Assembly: GCA_028712695.1 (NCBI GenBank)
Contig: JAQTQZ010000034.1
Coordinates: 1 to 36,568, forward strand
DNA from: Methylovulum sp.
Lineage (GTDB): Bacteria; Pseudomonadota; Gammaproteobacteria; Methylococcales; Methylomonadaceae
Length of the DNA stretch: 36,568 nucleotides
Reading direction: 5' to 3'
Shown: positions 1 to 7,403 of the stretch, in pieces
How positions within the stretch are numbered: position 1 is the stretch's first letter
How the letters are laid out: each line of letters opens with the position of its first letter
The notes under the pieces: model-generated
The model's database searches: none
What the model was told of the DNA's origin: nothing
What the model saw: only the letters and a program-made list of their open reading frames with translations
Translations under genes and position numbers: made by a program

Positions 1-2
1 CG

Positions 3-542
3 GAACGGTATTGCCCGCATTGCGAAATCCCCATGCAAACCATTAGCCTCAACCTTGACGGCCCGTTTCTGATCGAACGCTGTGGACAATGTTACGGTCT
101 GTTTTTTGATCCGGGACAAGTTGAAGCGCTACTTGAAAGCTCGGTGTCAAATGTCTTCCACATCAACCCGCAGCATTTGGACGCCATCAATAATGACCGT
201 TTTCAAGCGAACAAACCGGTCAAATATCTAAAATGTCCTGTGTGTCATGTGCTAATGAACAGGAAAGCTTACGGTTATCGCAGTGGCGTCATTATTGACC
301 GTTGCAACAAGCACGGAATCTGGCTTGACAGTGGCGAAATCACGCATTTGATGGAATGGAAAAAAGCGGGCGGGCAGTTATTGCATGAACAACAAGCGGC
401 TGCACAAAGTAAAAAAACAACACTCCACACCAAGCCAGCAGACACTTACAACCACGGTGGATTGAATTACACCGTTAACGACGCTGAGCTTAATGTGTTT
501 GATATAGCCGCATCTGTGATTACCAAACTGTTTGACTTTTGA
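3..542 (+). CDS. Zinc-ribbon (zf-TFIIB type) protein, 5' end missing
   Basis: The open frame continues to the left edge of the window, so the N-terminus is missing. The first in-window codons read ERYCPHCEIPMQ, which supplies a CxxC knuckle upstream of the first internal ATG at 33; that ATG is therefore probably not the start. Two TFIIB-like zinc ribbons are visible. The first is CPHC followed by CGQC and GLFFDPGQVEAL. The second is CPVCHVLMNRK followed by RCNKHGIWLDSGEI. This pattern is typical of the uncharacterised zf-TFIIB family, in which zinc binding is expected but no reaction is known. The last 60 residues are polar and end in a short hydrophobic stretch. About 240 bp of AT-rich, apparently non-coding DNA follows. 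The family call is firm; the function is unknown. Confidence 0.8.
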   Translation, partial: ERYCPHCEIPMQTISLNLDGPFLIERCGQCYGLFFDPGQVEALLESSVSNVFHINPQHLDAINNDRFQANKPVKYLKCPVCHVLMNRKAYGYRSGVIIDRCNKHGIWLDSGEITHLMEWKKAGGQLLHEQQAAAQSKKTTLHTKPADTYNHGGLNYTVNDAELNVFDIAASVITKLFDF

Positions 543-782
543 GTTGGGCAAATACAATAGAAATAACGTTTGTATTATGTAAATCGTGATCTAAGAATCA
601 AAAATACAACACGGATAAAACTTGTTTCAGCTTATATAAGCGGCATGTTATATAGTATCCTATAAACCGGAATCATTCTTAAAACCCATTGATTTTTCAT
701 GGTAATTTGATGCGGACAACATTTAATTTATCGAACCAAACCCTTAAGTCATTGATCTCTATAAATTCTAAAGAACAACACC

Positions 783-1775
783 ATGAACACGTTAAAAATG
801 ATAGGTTTTAGCCATATTGAGAAGATACGCTTTTCAGCTATCCTGACTCTGGCTGAATCCAGGCTTAAGCAAAAATGGAAAACCACCGAACACATTCCCG
901 CTGATTTTTACTTGATCAAGGAGTGCTTAATTCCGCAAATGGATGAGCATGAGATGCTTAAGCACCTGCCACGTCAGCAATGTGTTTTTATAAGGCGCAC
1001 ACCCGATGACCCCAGCGTAGAAGAGCATCAGTTCTATTGGGGCAAAGAAGATAACCCTTCGTTGCAATACCTGACTGAATTCTTTAATAAACTTGGTGAT
1101 AATGATAATACCCCCCCTCCCCCGGCAGACAGTCAACCAATCCCCATTCCCGAAACCTGTTTTTTTAATCCCCAACAAGGTTTCTTAGGCCATTTATTAG
1201 CGCCTGCAACAACGCCCTTGACGTTTAAGCTCACCAACCAACATGCGGGCATCGTATTACTCGTTGACACTGAACAGAACAGCTACTACAGCAATTCCAG
1301 CCTCGAACAATTAGAACCTTATTTTTTTGCCACAACTGAATTGCAGGTTGCGAACATCTCCGCCCAGCAATTACAAGCGGCAAGCGCCAGCCAAGCGCTC
1401 AAAGAGCGGCCTTTGACCCACTTGCTTTGGTTCACCGCGTTCACCTGCTCACAGGGCAAACCCATCCAAGGTTACCAACAAAGTGACATCGTCCATTTAA
1501 AACGTTGGCCAGACATTAACTTGCCGGGTTGTAAACGGTTGATCAAATTAGCAGCCTATATGCACAGCAATGCGGTTGATCTAGCCACCGCACAGGCCAA
1601 CACCGGCGCCCCCATAGAACAGATTTACAATTTTTATAATGCCTGCAAAGTGATTGGCCTGATAGCGCACAGCGAACATACCGATGTTCACGAAAAAACT
1701 ATTAATGATGAACAAAAGCAATTGCTGGAAAAAATTGGCAAACGTTTTAACCAAACCTTGCAATTACCCGACTAA
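783..1775 (+). CDS. Unknown protein paired with a small GTPase
   Basis: This is a 330-residue soluble protein with no signal peptide or membrane segment, and I cannot assign it to a named family. It has three visible parts: an N-terminal alpha/beta region (residues 1-105), a proline-rich linker (PPPPADSQPIPIPE, about residues 111-124) and a longer C-terminal region. The last 90 residues (LIKLAAYMHSNAVDLA... IYNFYNACKVIGLIAH) look like a helical or winged-helix domain. It ends 7 bp before the GTPase gene, so the two are probably co-transcribed and co-translated. By analogy with bacterial MglA-like or roadblock-associated GTPase pairs, it may be a partner, regulator or effector of the GTPase. 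That is inference from position only. No strong ribosome binding site precedes the ATG. Confidence 0.75.
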   Translation: MNTLKMIGFSHIEKIRFSAILTLAESRLKQKWKTTEHIPADFYLIKECLIPQMDEHEMLKHLPRQQCVFIRRTPDDPSVEEHQFYWGKEDNPSLQYLTEFFNKLGDNDNTPPPPADSQPIPIPETCFFNPQQGFLGHLLAPATTPLTFKLTNQHAGIVLLVDTEQNSYYSNSSLEQLEPYFFATTELQVANISAQQLQAASASQALKERPLTHLLWFTAFTCSQGKPIQGYQQSDIVHLKRWPDINLPGCKRLIKLAAYMHSNAVDLATAQANTGAPIEQIYNFYNACKVIGLIAHSEHTDVHEKTINDEQKQLLEKIGKRFNQTLQLPD

Positions 1776-1782
1776 AGCCAAT

Positions 1783-2322
1783 ATGAATACATCCAAAAAA
1801 ATTAAGTTTGTTTTCACCGGCTGTGTCGGCGCCGGCAAAACCACCGCAATCAAGGCAATCAGTGAAATTAACGCCATTTCAACCGAAGTCAAGCCCAGCG
1901 AGGAAAGCGTCATAAAAAGAAAAAGCACCACAACAGTAGCCATGGATTACGGCCAATTGACGCTCGACGATGGGGAAAAAATCCACCTCTATGGTACGCC
2001 TGGCCAGCGCCGCTTTGATTTCATGTGCTCAGTATTGACCCAAGGGGCACTAGGGCTGGTCATTTTAATTGACAACACCCACGAAAAGCCGTTTGAAGAA
2101 CTGGACTATTTTTTAAATTTGAACACCGCATTTTTACAAGACCACGCCGCTGTGATTGGCATCACTCATTTTGACCAATGCCCGCAACCAACGATTGATA
2201 CTTATTATCAAGTGCTTGAGGAACGCGGTGACCCGTGGCCCGTATTGCATGTTGACGCCCGCAACCCTGAAGACATCATGATTTTGCTGAGCACCCTGCT
2301 GGTAAGCTTGGAATATTTGTAA
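1783..2322 (+). CDS. Small Ras/MglA-like GTPase
   Basis: This is a 179-residue P-loop GTPase. The frame is open further upstream, but the ATG at 1783 gives the expected N-terminus immediately before the first beta strand (KKIKFVFTGCVGAGKTT). Walker A/G1 is GCVGAGKTT at about residues 11-19. The G3 region is YGTPGQRRF rather than the canonical DxxGQ, and the G4 position reads THFDQ rather than NKxD. These substitutions are usual in the prokaryotic GTPase group found beside roadblock/LC7 or other partner proteins. These proteins act as nucleotide-dependent switches in polarity, motility or surface attachment in other bacteria. The partner here is probably the 330-residue protein directly upstream. 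The cellular process cannot be read from the sequence. Confidence 0.85.
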   Translation: MNTSKKIKFVFTGCVGAGKTTAIKAISEINAISTEVKPSEESVIKRKSTTTVAMDYGQLTLDDGEKIHLYGTPGQRRFDFMCSVLTQGALGLVILIDNTHEKPFEELDYFLNLNTAFLQDHAAVIGITHFDQCPQPTIDTYYQVLEERGDPWPVLHVDARNPEDIMILLSTLLVSLEYL

Positions 2323-2399
2323 ATCCAGCTGACGCACAGCACAACAAATTGACTACAAAACTACAAATATGAAATGATTTCAGCGATGAAAACTATGGG

Positions 2400-3578
2400 G
2401 TGGAAAAATTGATTTGGAAAATTAAAACAACGGTTCTGGCATTATTGTTGTCTTTCAACACGTTTGCAGAACCCCGCGCCACCGGCGATTTGGGTCTGGT
2501 CATCGAGCGCGAAGACAGCGCGGCGCTCATCATCAACACCACCCATCATCAGCAGTTGGCAAGAATCGAAGGTTTAGGCGATTTGTCCCATGCCTCGGTG
2601 GTGTTCTCCCGCGACCAACGTTATGCTTACGTTTTCGGGCGTGATGGCGGGTTAAGCAAAATCGACCTATTACAAGACAAACTCAATAAACGCATCGTGC
2701 AGGCAGGCAACAGCATTGGCGGGGCGATTTCGCAGGACGGCAAGCTGATCGCCGTGTCCAATTACGAGCCGGGTGGCGTGAAAGTGTTTGCCGCCGACAC
2801 GCTGGCCTTAGTTGCCGACATTCCTGCCGAATACGCGCCCGGCAAACGCTCGAAGGTGGTCGGTCTGGTGGATGCGCCCGGACAAAAATTTGTGTTCAGC
2901 CTGTTCGATGCAGGTGAAATCTGGACACTGGACATGAAAAATCCACAAAAGCCCGTGATCGAAAAGTTTAAAAATATCGGCAAGCAACCTTACGATGCGT
3001 TGATGTCGCCGGAAGGCCGCTTTTATATAGCCGGATTGTTTGGCGAAAGCGGTTTGGCGTTGTTGGATCTATGGGACACCGCTGCCGGCGTCAAACGCAT
3101 CCTGCCGAATTACGGCAAAAAGGACGACAAACTGCCCGTCTACAAAATGCCGCATCTGGAAGGCTGGGCAATGGCGGGTGATATGCTGTTTGCACCCGCC
3201 ATCGGCAAACATGAAGTGCTGGTGATAGACAAACGCAATTGGACGTTGCTGAAAACCATCCCTGTTATCGGGCAACCGGTGTTTGTCATGGCACAGCCTG
3301 ACGCGCGGCAAGTGTGGGTCAATTTCGCCCTGCCCGACAACAACCATTTACAAATCATTGATGTGAAAGACTTAAAAGTCAACGCCACGCTCACCCCCGG
3401 CAAAGCCGTATTGCACATGGAATTTACCCCACGCGGCGAACAAGTCTGGGCGGCATTGCGTGATGACAACCAACTGGTGGTTTACGACACGGCTACCTTG
3501 CAGGAAATCACGCGCTTGCCTGCCCGCCATCCCAACGGTATTTTTTTCAGCGCGAGGGCGCATAAGATTGGACTTTAA
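2400..3578 (+). CDS. nirF: NirF, heme d1 biosynthesis protein
   Basis: This is a 392-residue cytochrome d1-like beta-propeller homologous to the C-terminal domain of NirS, and it is the first gene of the nir cluster. It starts at a GTG; the nearby upstream ATGs are out of frame. The N-terminus (KTTVLALLLSFNTFA, then EP) looks like a Sec signal peptide with an Ala-x-Ala-like end, placing the protein in the periplasm. No lipobox cysteine is visible, although NirF is reported as a lipoprotein in some pseudomonads. Propeller repeats are visible as recurrent blade-like strands across residues 30-385. NirF is required for a late step of heme d1 synthesis, but its exact reaction is debated. nirD begins 2 bp after the stop. 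No FNR-type half-site pair (TTGAT-N4-ATCAA) was seen in the 77 bp upstream. Confidence 0.9.
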   Translation: MEKLIWKIKTTVLALLLSFNTFAEPRATGDLGLVIEREDSAALIINTTHHQQLARIEGLGDLSHASVVFSRDQRYAYVFGRDGGLSKIDLLQDKLNKRIVQAGNSIGGAISQDGKLIAVSNYEPGGVKVFAADTLALVADIPAEYAPGKRSKVVGLVDAPGQKFVFSLFDAGEIWTLDMKNPQKPVIEKFKNIGKQPYDALMSPEGRFYIAGLFGESGLALLDLWDTAAGVKRILPNYGKKDDKLPVYKMPHLEGWAMAGDMLFAPAIGKHEVLVIDKRNWTLLKTIPVIGQPVFVMAQPDARQVWVNFALPDNNHLQIIDVKDLKVNATLTPGKAVLHMEFTPRGEQVWAALRDDNQLVVYDTATLQEITRLPARHPNGIFFSARAHKIGL

Positions 3579-3580
3579 CC

Positions 3581-4039
3581 ATGCTGACGGATTTGCAAAA
3601 ACGCCTGTTAAACGATTTCCAACGTGATTTCCCGTTATCGCCCACGCCTTACCAGGACATTGCCGAGCAATTGGGTGTCACTGAAGCCGATGTTATCACC
3701 GCGTTGGCGGAACTGAACGCGCAGCACTTCATCAGCCGCATCGGCGCGGTCATCCCACCCAACCATATCGGCACCAGTACCTTGGTGGCAATGGCAATCC
3801 CCGCAGCACAATTACAGGCGGTGGCGGATAAAATCAGCGCATTCCCTGAAGTCAACCACAACTACGAGCGTGAACATCGGCTTAATTTATGGTTTGTCGC
3901 AGTAGCAGCCGATGCCGGGAAGCTGCAAGATGTCATCAGAAACATAGAGAAACAAACCGGCTTTGCGGCACTACAACTACCGCTAGTCGATGATTTTTTC
4001 ATTGATTTGGGCTTTAAGCTGGATTTGAAACATGCTTGA
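3581..4039 (+). CDS. nirD: NirD, siroheme decarboxylase subunit
   Basis: This is a 152-residue Lrp/AsnC-like protein. It has an N-terminal helix-turn-helix (residues 5-60) and a C-terminal AsnC-type ferredoxin-like fold containing the family motif FPEVNHNYEREH. NirD, NirL, NirG and NirH jointly remove the acetate carboxyl groups of siroheme at C12 and C18 to give 12,18-didecarboxysiroheme in the cytoplasm. The assignment as D rather than G rests on order (F-D-L-G-H-J, as in pseudomonads) and on length. The stop overlaps the start of nirL by 8 bp, which suggests translational coupling of the D/L pair. Confidence 0.88.
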   Translation: MLTDLQKRLLNDFQRDFPLSPTPYQDIAEQLGVTEADVITALAELNAQHFISRIGAVIPPNHIGTSTLVAMAIPAAQLQAVADKISAFPEVNHNYEREHRLNLWFVAVAADAGKLQDVIRNIEKQTGFAALQLPLVDDFFIDLGFKLDLKHA

Positions 4040-4532
4040 TGCGCGTGATATTGAACTATTGGCGCAAGTTTCCGACGGTTTGCCCTTATGTCCCAGGCCT
4101 TACGCACAAATCGGCATGGCAATTGGCATGGATGAAGCGGAAATCATCAGCCGCCTGACCCTGTTGAAAAACCAAGGCTTGATTAAGCGGCTGGGCGTCA
4201 TCGTCAAACACCGCCCGCTAGGCTACCGCGCCAACGCCATGATCGTTTGGAATGTGCCTGACGGGCTTATCAAACAGCTGGGCAGACATATCAGCCGCTT
4301 TAGTTTTGTGACCTTGTGTTACCAACGTCCCAAACTGCCGATATGGCCTTATAACCTGTACTGCATGATCCACGGCAAAGACCGCGCAACAGTATTGGCG
4401 CAATTGGCGCAGCTCGACAACGCCTGCGGCTTGGCGAACTTTGAGCGGCAGATTTTGTTCAGCCGCCGCTGTTTTAAGCAGCGCGGGGCGGTTTATCAAG
4501 CCCAACAAACCCAGGAAACAGCGAATGGATGA
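4032..4532 (+). CDS. nirL: NirL, siroheme decarboxylase subunit
   Basis: This is a 166-residue Lrp-like protein with an N-terminal winged helix and an AsnC-like domain. The mid-protein signature is CYQRPKLPIWPYNLYCMIHG, which also occurs in the NirH-type paralogue further downstream (CYHRPRHLPEWPYNLF). It works as the partner of NirD in siroheme decarboxylation for heme d1. It overlaps nirD by 8 bp at its start and nirG by 8 bp at its end, so the operon is very tightly packed. The D/L and G/H pairs look like an internal duplication: D resembles G and L resembles H. Confidence 0.87.
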   Translation: MLDARDIELLAQVSDGLPLCPRPYAQIGMAIGMDEAEIISRLTLLKNQGLIKRLGVIVKHRPLGYRANAMIVWNVPDGLIKQLGRHISRFSFVTLCYQRPKLPIWPYNLYCMIHGKDRATVLAQLAQLDNACGLANFERQILFSRRCFKQRGAVYQAQQTQETANG

Positions 4533-4968
4533 CATCGACCGCCACATCATCAATACCTTGCAAACCGGTTTCCCTATCTGCGACGCGCCTTACCGGCAAG
4601 TCGCCGAGTCGTTAAGCATCAACGAAACCGAATTGTTGACGCGGCTGCAAGCCCTATTGGCTGATGGCACCTTAACCCGCTTCGGGCCGCTGTACAATGC
4701 CGAGCAAATGGGCGGCGCACTGACCTTGGCAGCCGTTAAGGTTCCCACCGAACGTTTTGATAAAGTAACAGACATCATAAACGCCTTCCCTGAAGTCGCC
4801 CATAACTATGCCCGCAACCATAAACTGAATATGTGGTTTGTGCTGGCGACCGAAACTTCCGAACAACAACGCCAAACCATCAACACGATTGAAGGGCAAA
4901 CCGGCTTGACCGTCTACAATATGCCCAAGCTAAAAGAATACTTCGTCAATCTGAAGCTAGAAGCCTGA
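4525..4968 (+). CDS. nirG: NirG, siroheme decarboxylase subunit
   Basis: This is a 147-residue Lrp-like protein. The frame is open further upstream inside nirL, but the ATG at 4525 gives the conserved start MDDIDRHIINTLQTGFP, and 147 residues matches the usual NirG length. The C-terminal domain carries FPEVAHNYARNHKLNMWFV, the same motif as in NirD. It is a subunit of the cytoplasmic siroheme decarboxylase system. It is followed 1 bp later by nirH. Confidence 0.87.
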   Translation: MDDIDRHIINTLQTGFPICDAPYRQVAESLSINETELLTRLQALLADGTLTRFGPLYNAEQMGGALTLAAVKVPTERFDKVTDIINAFPEVAHNYARNHKLNMWFVLATETSEQQRQTINTIEGQTGLTVYNMPKLKEYFVNLKLEA

Positions 4969-4969
4969 C

Positions 4970-5446
4970 ATGGATGCCACCGACCTTCGCCTCATGCACG
5001 CCACCCAAGCTGGCTTGCCGCTAACCCCGGAACCCTACCAAGCCCTCGCCGAACAATTGGGCCTGACCAAAGAAGACATCATGCAGCGCTTGGCCGCCAT
5101 GCAAGAACGCGGCATCATCCGCCGCATCGGCGCCGTACCCAACCACTACAAACTCGGTTATCGTTTTAATGGCATGACCGTTTGGGATGTGCCGGACGGG
5201 CAAATAGACGAACTGGGGCGGCAAGTCGGGCAATTGCCCTTCGTCAGCCATTGCTACCACCGCCCACGACACTTGCCCGAATGGCCTTACAATTTGTTTG
5301 CGATGGTGCATGGCAAAACCCAAATCGAAGCCGACCAGCAAATCCGGCAGATCGCCGATGTGTTGGGCAAACAGTGTCGTGGTAGTGAGGTGTTGTACAG
5401 CACGAAGATATTGAAGAAGACGGGGTTCCGTAGTAGCAAACGTTAA
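4970..5446 (+). CDS. nirH: NirH, siroheme decarboxylase subunit
   Basis: This is a 158-residue Lrp-like protein with an N-terminal helix-turn-helix and a RRIGAVPNHYKLGY segment, followed by the CYHRPRHLPEWPYNLF signature. It pairs with NirG in siroheme decarboxylation. Its ATG follows the nirG stop by a single base. It is the last gene of the uninterrupted F-D-L-G-H run. A sigma-70-like promoter and a hairpin for a toxin-antitoxin unit begin within 20 bp of its stop, so nirJ is separated from it by about 800 bp. Confidence 0.87.
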   Translation: MDATDLRLMHATQAGLPLTPEPYQALAEQLGLTKEDIMQRLAAMQERGIIRRIGAVPNHYKLGYRFNGMTVWDVPDGQIDELGRQVGQLPFVSHCYHRPRHLPEWPYNLFAMVHGKTQIEADQQIRQIADVLGKQCRGSEVLYSTKILKKTGFRSSKR

Positions 5447-5460
5447 CAACATCATCTACA

Positions 5461-5489
5461 TTGACCTATACCTCATTTCGCCTTACCAT
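5461..5489 (+). promoter_or_regulatory. Sigma-70-like promoter for the toxin-antitoxin pair
   Basis: TTGACC, a 17-base spacer and TACCAT lie just after nirH. The predicted transcription start would fall within or next to the inverted repeat at 5494-5517. This would let the toxin-antitoxin genes be transcribed independently of the nir operon. Confidence 0.5.
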
Positions 5490-5493
5490 CAAG

Positions 5494-5523
5494 CCTTACT
5501 TCGGATACAAAGTAAGGATTTTT
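5494..5523 (+). promoter_or_regulatory. Inverted repeat with T-run overlapping the antitoxin ribosome binding site
   Basis: CCTTACTT and AAGTAAGG form a perfect 8-bp stem with an 8-base loop, followed by ATTTTTT directly before the antitoxin ATG. The right arm contains AAGGA, the likely Shine-Dalgarno sequence of the antitoxin. The element could be an operator for autoregulation, a hairpin that hides the ribosome binding site, or a terminator for nirH read-through. The sequence alone does not decide between these. Confidence 0.5.
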
Positions 5524-5524
5524 T

Positions 5525-5770
5525 ATGCAACAAACAACGCTAACTAGTAAGGGCCAAATCACTATCCCCAAAAAAGTGAGGGAGGTGCTAGGCTTGCATT
5601 TAGGCGACAAAATTGAATTTGTCATTACTGACAAAAATGAGGTTTTACTGCGCCCTATTACTAAAAAAGTGGATGAGATGTTTGGTTTGCTGTATCAGGC
5701 CGACAGAAAAACCGTATCGGTTGAACAAATGGATACGTCAATCAGGAAAAAAATGCAGGATGGTTTCTAA
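5525..5770 (+). CDS. AbrB/SpoVT-type antitoxin
   Basis: This is an 81-residue protein with an N-terminal swapped-hairpin AbrB fold (TTLTSKGQITIPKKVREVLGL, then DKIEFV), as in VapB, MazE and PrlF antitoxins. The C-terminal third (DEMFGLLYQADRKTVSVEQM) is the likely toxin-binding tail. It should bind DNA at its own promoter and neutralise the PIN toxin encoded downstream. Its stop codon overlaps the toxin start by one base (TAATG). The pair sits between nirH and nirJ. Confidence 0.85.
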   Translation: MQQTTLTSKGQITIPKKVREVLGLHLGDKIEFVITDKNEVLLRPITKKVDEMFGLLYQADRKTVSVEQMDTSIRKKMQDGF

Positions 5771-6171
5771 TGATGGCGCTGGATACCAACGTGTTAGTCC
5801 GCTTTCTGGTTAAGGATGATGAACAACAAGCCCAAACTGTTTATCGGCTTTTTAAACAAACCGAGGAAGAGCAACAGGTGTTATTTGTGCCTTTATTGGT
5901 TATCCTGGAAACCATTTGGGTTCTGCAATCGGCTTATGGCATAACGGATGACGCTATCGTCGCAACGCTAGGCAAACTGTTGCTTATGCCTGTCCTGATG
6001 CTTGAAAAACCTATGGTCATTCAGAGCCTTATCGCTTCAAGAAAGGAGGGTGAATTTGATCTTGCTGATGTTTTAATCGCCTATTCGGCAAAGTTTGCAA
6101 ATTGTGCAGGGATTTATACTTTTGACAAAAAGGCTGCAAAATTCAAATATTTTGAACATCTAAAACGTTAA
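5770..6171 (+). CDS. PIN-domain toxin (VapC-like ribonuclease)
   Basis: This is a 133-residue PIN protein. The N-terminal LDTNVLVRFLVKDD holds the first catalytic aspartate, VILETIWVL the conserved glutamate, and FDLADVLIAY plus YTFDKKAAK the C-terminal acidic residues. These residues coordinate Mg2+ in VapC-type endoribonucleases, which usually cleave tRNA or rRNA. A second in-frame ATG lies at 5773; the first gives a one-base overlap with the antitoxin gene. The open reading frame appears intact and all four acidic positions are present. Confidence 0.85.
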   Translation: MMALDTNVLVRFLVKDDEQQAQTVYRLFKQTEEEQQVLFVPLLVILETIWVLQSAYGITDDAIVATLGKLLLMPVLMLEKPMVIQSLIASRKEGEFDLADVLIAYSAKFANCAGIYTFDKKAAKFKYFEHLKR

Positions 6172-6248
6172 CATGGCCTTGCCAAACAATGTCCCCCTTG
6201 CCATTAGATTAGATTCATAGCGACGAAACCTAACTCAAAAGTATCATC

Positions 6249-7403
6249 ATGTTCAGACTCAGCCACTACATGCGGGAACTCATCGCCCCCACCCCAATAA
6301 AACCTGCCCGCAACCCCGCCGCGCCTGTGGTTATCTGGAACTTGATCCGCCGCTGCAACCTCACCTGCAAACATTGCTACACCACTTCCGCCGACATTGA
6401 TTTCCCCGGCGAATTGACCACGCCGGAAATTTACACGGTGATGGACGACCTGAAAGCCTTTAAAGTCCCGGTGTTGATTTTATCGGGCGGTGAGCCATTG
6501 TTACATCCCGATATTTTTGCCATTTCCCGCCGCGCCAAAGACATGGGCTTTTATATCGCCTTATCGAGCAACGGCACCAAGATTTCGGCGGGAAATATTG
6601 CTGAGATTGCCGCTCTTGATTACCAATACATCGGGGTCAGCCTGGACGGCATTAAAGACACGCACGATGCGTTCCGGCGGCAAAAGGGTTCGTTCGATGC
6701 CGCATTGCGCGGCGTGCATTTATGTTTGGACAAAGGCATAAAAGTCGGCATCCGCTTTACGCTGACGCAAGACAATTACCATGATTTTCCAGCTTTGCTG
6801 CAATTGATGGATGACAACGGTATCGACAAATTTTATTTGTCGCATTTGAATTACGGCGGGCGCGGCAATAAAAACCGCAAGGATGACGCCCATTTCCTGA
6901 TGACTAGGGAAGCAATGGACTTGTTGTTCAGCACCTGTTACGAATGGCTTTGTGCAGGCAAGGAGCGCGAATTTGTCACCGGCAATAATGATGCGGATGC
7001 GGTGTATTTTTTACATTGGGTGGCAAGACGTTTTCCTGACCAATTAGATCATATCAAGACCAAATTGGAACAATGGGGCGGTAATGCTTCCGGTGTCAAT
7101 GTCGCCAATATTGACAATCTCGGCAATGTCCATCCTGACACGTTCTGGTGGCACTATAACTTAGGCAATGTAAAAGACCGGCCATTTTCAGAAATTTGGC
7201 CGGACACGTCCGACCCATTGATGGCCGGGCTTAAACAAAGCCCCCGCCCACTGGAAGGCCGTTGCGGTGTTTGCCATTTCCAAGCCATTTGCAATGGCAA
7301 CACGCGGGTAAGGGCCGCGCAAACCACCGGCAATTATTGGGCGGAAGACCCGGGCTGTTATTTGACTGAAACCGAGATAACCGACCTTAAAGTCAGCGGC
7401 TAG
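6249..7403 (+). CDS. nirJ: NirJ, radical SAM heme d1 biosynthesis protein
   Basis: This is a 384-residue radical SAM enzyme with the CxxxCxxC cluster motif (CNLTCKHCYTTSAD) near residue 37, SGGEPLLHPD at about 79, and a C-terminal SPASM-type cysteine set (CGVCHFQAICNGNTR ... EDPGCYL). NirJ acts on 12,18-didecarboxysiroheme and removes the propionate side chains at C3 and C8 on the way to the keto groups of heme d1. Its length matches the family. It is separated from nirH by the toxin-antitoxin pair, with 77 bp upstream, so it may depend on the toxin-antitoxin promoter or on read-through. Its 3' end overlaps that of the convergent permease gene by 11 bp. Confidence 0.92.
   Translation: MFRLSHYMRELIAPTPIKPARNPAAPVVIWNLIRRCNLTCKHCYTTSADIDFPGELTTPEIYTVMDDLKAFKVPVLILSGGEPLLHPDIFAISRRAKDMGFYIALSSNGTKISAGNIAEIAALDYQYIGVSLDGIKDTHDAFRRQKGSFDAALRGVHLCLDKGIKVGIRFTLTQDNYHDFPALLQLMDDNGIDKFYLSHLNYGGRGNKNRKDDAHFLMTREAMDLLFSTCYEWLCAGKEREFVTGNNDADAVYFLHWVARRFPDQLDHIKTKLEQWGGNASGVNVANIDNLGNVHPDTFWWHYNLGNVKDRPFSEIWPDTSDPLMAGLKQSPRPLEGRCGVCHFQAICNGNTRVRAAQTTGNYWAEDPGCYLTETEITDLKVSG

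Noticed and set aside
927-1178. An 83-codon open frame antisense to the 330-residue gene.
   Set aside because: It lies entirely inside a better gene, has no ribosome binding site and its composition looks like an antisense shadow. The same holds for most short frames opposite nirF, lon, aas and lplT.
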